Positions 46,781 through 47,513 of a stretch of 47,513 nt of DNA are shown in pieces. The position numbers and the translations under genes are program-made. Numbering within the stretch: position 1 is the stretch's first letter; each line of letters starts with the position of its first letter. This stretch comes from Prorocentrum cordatum (Eukaryota > Sar > Dinophyceae > Prorocentrales > Prorocentraceae), in NCBI GenBank assembly GCA_963575745.1, contig CAUYUJ010009757.1, forward strand, positions 310,001 through 357,513, given 5' to 3'. A model generated the notes under the pieces. It was given only the letters and a program-made list of their open reading frames with translations. It was not told where the DNA came from and made no database searches.

Positions 46781-46894
46781 GGTCGGTCGTGCAGCCAGAG
46801 AGTCGAAGCCGGAATGGAGAGAAGAGTCCGAGAAGACCACTGGGTGAAGAACGAAAGCAGAGGCAGCAGCAGGCCCGAAAGTGGATCACGCTGT

Positions 46895-46965
46895 GGCGCA
46901 CTCCTCCTTCCCCTCCTTCTCCTCCTCCTACTCCTCCTCCTTACCCTCCTCCTCCTTCTCCGAGT
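46895..46965. repeat. CTC-rich tract
   Basis: Preceded by TGTGGCGCACTCCTCC, a partial copy of the same GC module edge. Confidence 0.9.
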
Positions 46966-46994
46966 GCGCAAATGCGTCTGCAGACCCTTTCAAG

Positions 46995-47160
46995 CAATGG
47001 CAGAAACCACGACGGGCAATCTGTTCTACTGTTTGTGGCATCTGGCGGATCTTACCCGGCCTTGGGTCCGTCAAACATCAGTGTGGGATAAGAAACCGGT
47101 TCCGGGAAAGGGGTCAAGAGCTCTCGGAGTCGAAGTTATGATAACAAAAAATCATGTCGT
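46995..47160 (-). repeat. R1 dispersed repeat, copy 8 (inverted)
   Basis: Minus reads CGACATGATTTTTTGTTATC, GACCCCTTTCCCGGAACCGG, TTTCTTATCCCACACTGATG, TTTGACGGACCCAAGGCCGG and CCCGTCGTGGTTTC. Diverged but complete in order, including both terminal blocks. Confidence 0.8.
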
Positions 47161-47176
47161 CGAGGATCTGAATTTG

Positions 47177-47208
47177 TATGTGTATGTGCCAGGCACATTT
47201 ACACATAC
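47177..47208. repeat. Imperfect hairpin
   Basis: GTATGTGTATGTGCC and GGCACATTTACACATAC pair around a single A with a one- or two-base bulge. Confidence 0.6.
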
Positions 47209-47239
47209 GCGGGCCCTTGTCTAATCATTCGCGATAACG

Positions 47240-47405
47240 ACTGTGACTGGCCCCGCTCCCCCCCCCCCCATCCCCGTCACGCCACGTCGCGATTCGCGCC
47301 CGCGCCGTCTGGCAATGGGCCACTCTCAAGCATCCCCAGACGTCGCTGGCCCGAATCGTGACCTGACCGGCCCCCTCCCCCCCCCTCGTCGCGCCAGTTC
47401 TCGCC
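47240..47405. repeat. Diverged 116-bp duplication with C-runs
   Basis: TGACTGGCCCCGCTCCCCCC near 47246 and TGACCGGCCCCCTCCCCCCC near 47362 continue into CGTCACGCCA and CGTCGCGCCA. C-run lengths differ. The last 100 bases of the window show nothing further. Confidence 0.65.
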
Positions 47406-47513
47406 AGGGTAACAACAAAAATGTTCTACATGTACACGCGTGCGCCTTGACACTCGACACCCTCGCGCCGCGACACGGCACGGACGGGCGGCTCTGCTTC
47501 GGTCTGGGCCTCT

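Noticed and set aside
1-47513. Dinoflagellate spliced-leader relics, rRNA, tRNA and snRNA genes
   Set aside because: None found by eye on either strand. A covariance-model scan would be needed to exclude them.

Overview
The window reads as nuclear DNA of a dinoflagellate. A Prorocentrum-like, GC-rich genome is my best guess, made from remembered protein style and not from a search. Supporting signs are a GC-rich background packed with di-, tri- and pentanucleotide arrays, many unrelated tandem repeats with units of 18 to 310 bp, several decayed LINE-type retroelements whose domains match proteins common in dinoflagellates, and very little ordinary single-copy coding sequence. I saw no rRNA, tRNA, bacterial operon or CRISPR array. 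One run of 100 N (4914-5013) is an assembly gap of unknown true length.

Layout. 1-3200: minisatellites, a TAG/CAG microsatellite field, a 122-bp array, and a 168-bp array carrying a 28-bp palindrome in each unit. 3405-4913: gag-like retroelement ORF on + running into the gap. 5014-11012: a minus-strand block of dinoflagellate-style ORFs of unknown function, partly duplicated (about 5957-7010 and 7860-8853), and peppered with short hairpins whose loop is nearly always TGCT. 11134-12060: minus-strand reverse transcriptase (RT) pseudogene. 13400-15040: CCCAAGA-type repeat, then a purine tract and a pyrimidine tract. 15042-15793: plus-strand Ala/Lys-rich coiled-coil gene with two in-frame TAG codons. 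16499-19940: a short plus-strand ORF, then a LINE pseudogene with a WIDD active site. 20017-20850: minus-strand ORF with one TM segment. 21250-23935: a six-copy tandem array joined to the N-terminal part of a LINE polyprotein on minus.

24000-41200 is almost gene-free and repeat-dominated. It has GAT, TTAGC/GCATA, CACAAA, GGA and CTC arrays, most copies of a dispersed family of about 140 bp (called R1 here), three foldback structures, a 310-bp array, and one complete 156-bp MITE with 8-bp target duplications and a paralogous empty site nearby. 41560-45961 is the most complete LINE: endonuclease, RT with YADD, zinc-binding segment and C-terminal domain in several reading frames. 46000-47513 returns to CTC tracts, one R1 copy and a C-rich duplication.

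Most recognisable coding sequence is retroelement-derived and broken, so there is no pathway to reconstruct. The points most worth pursuing are the TGCT-loop hairpin family, the R1 family with terminal direct repeats, the MITE with its empty site, the recurrent UAG/UGA codons inside otherwise continuous coding sequence, and the palindromic 168-bp array. All alignments and counts were made by eye.
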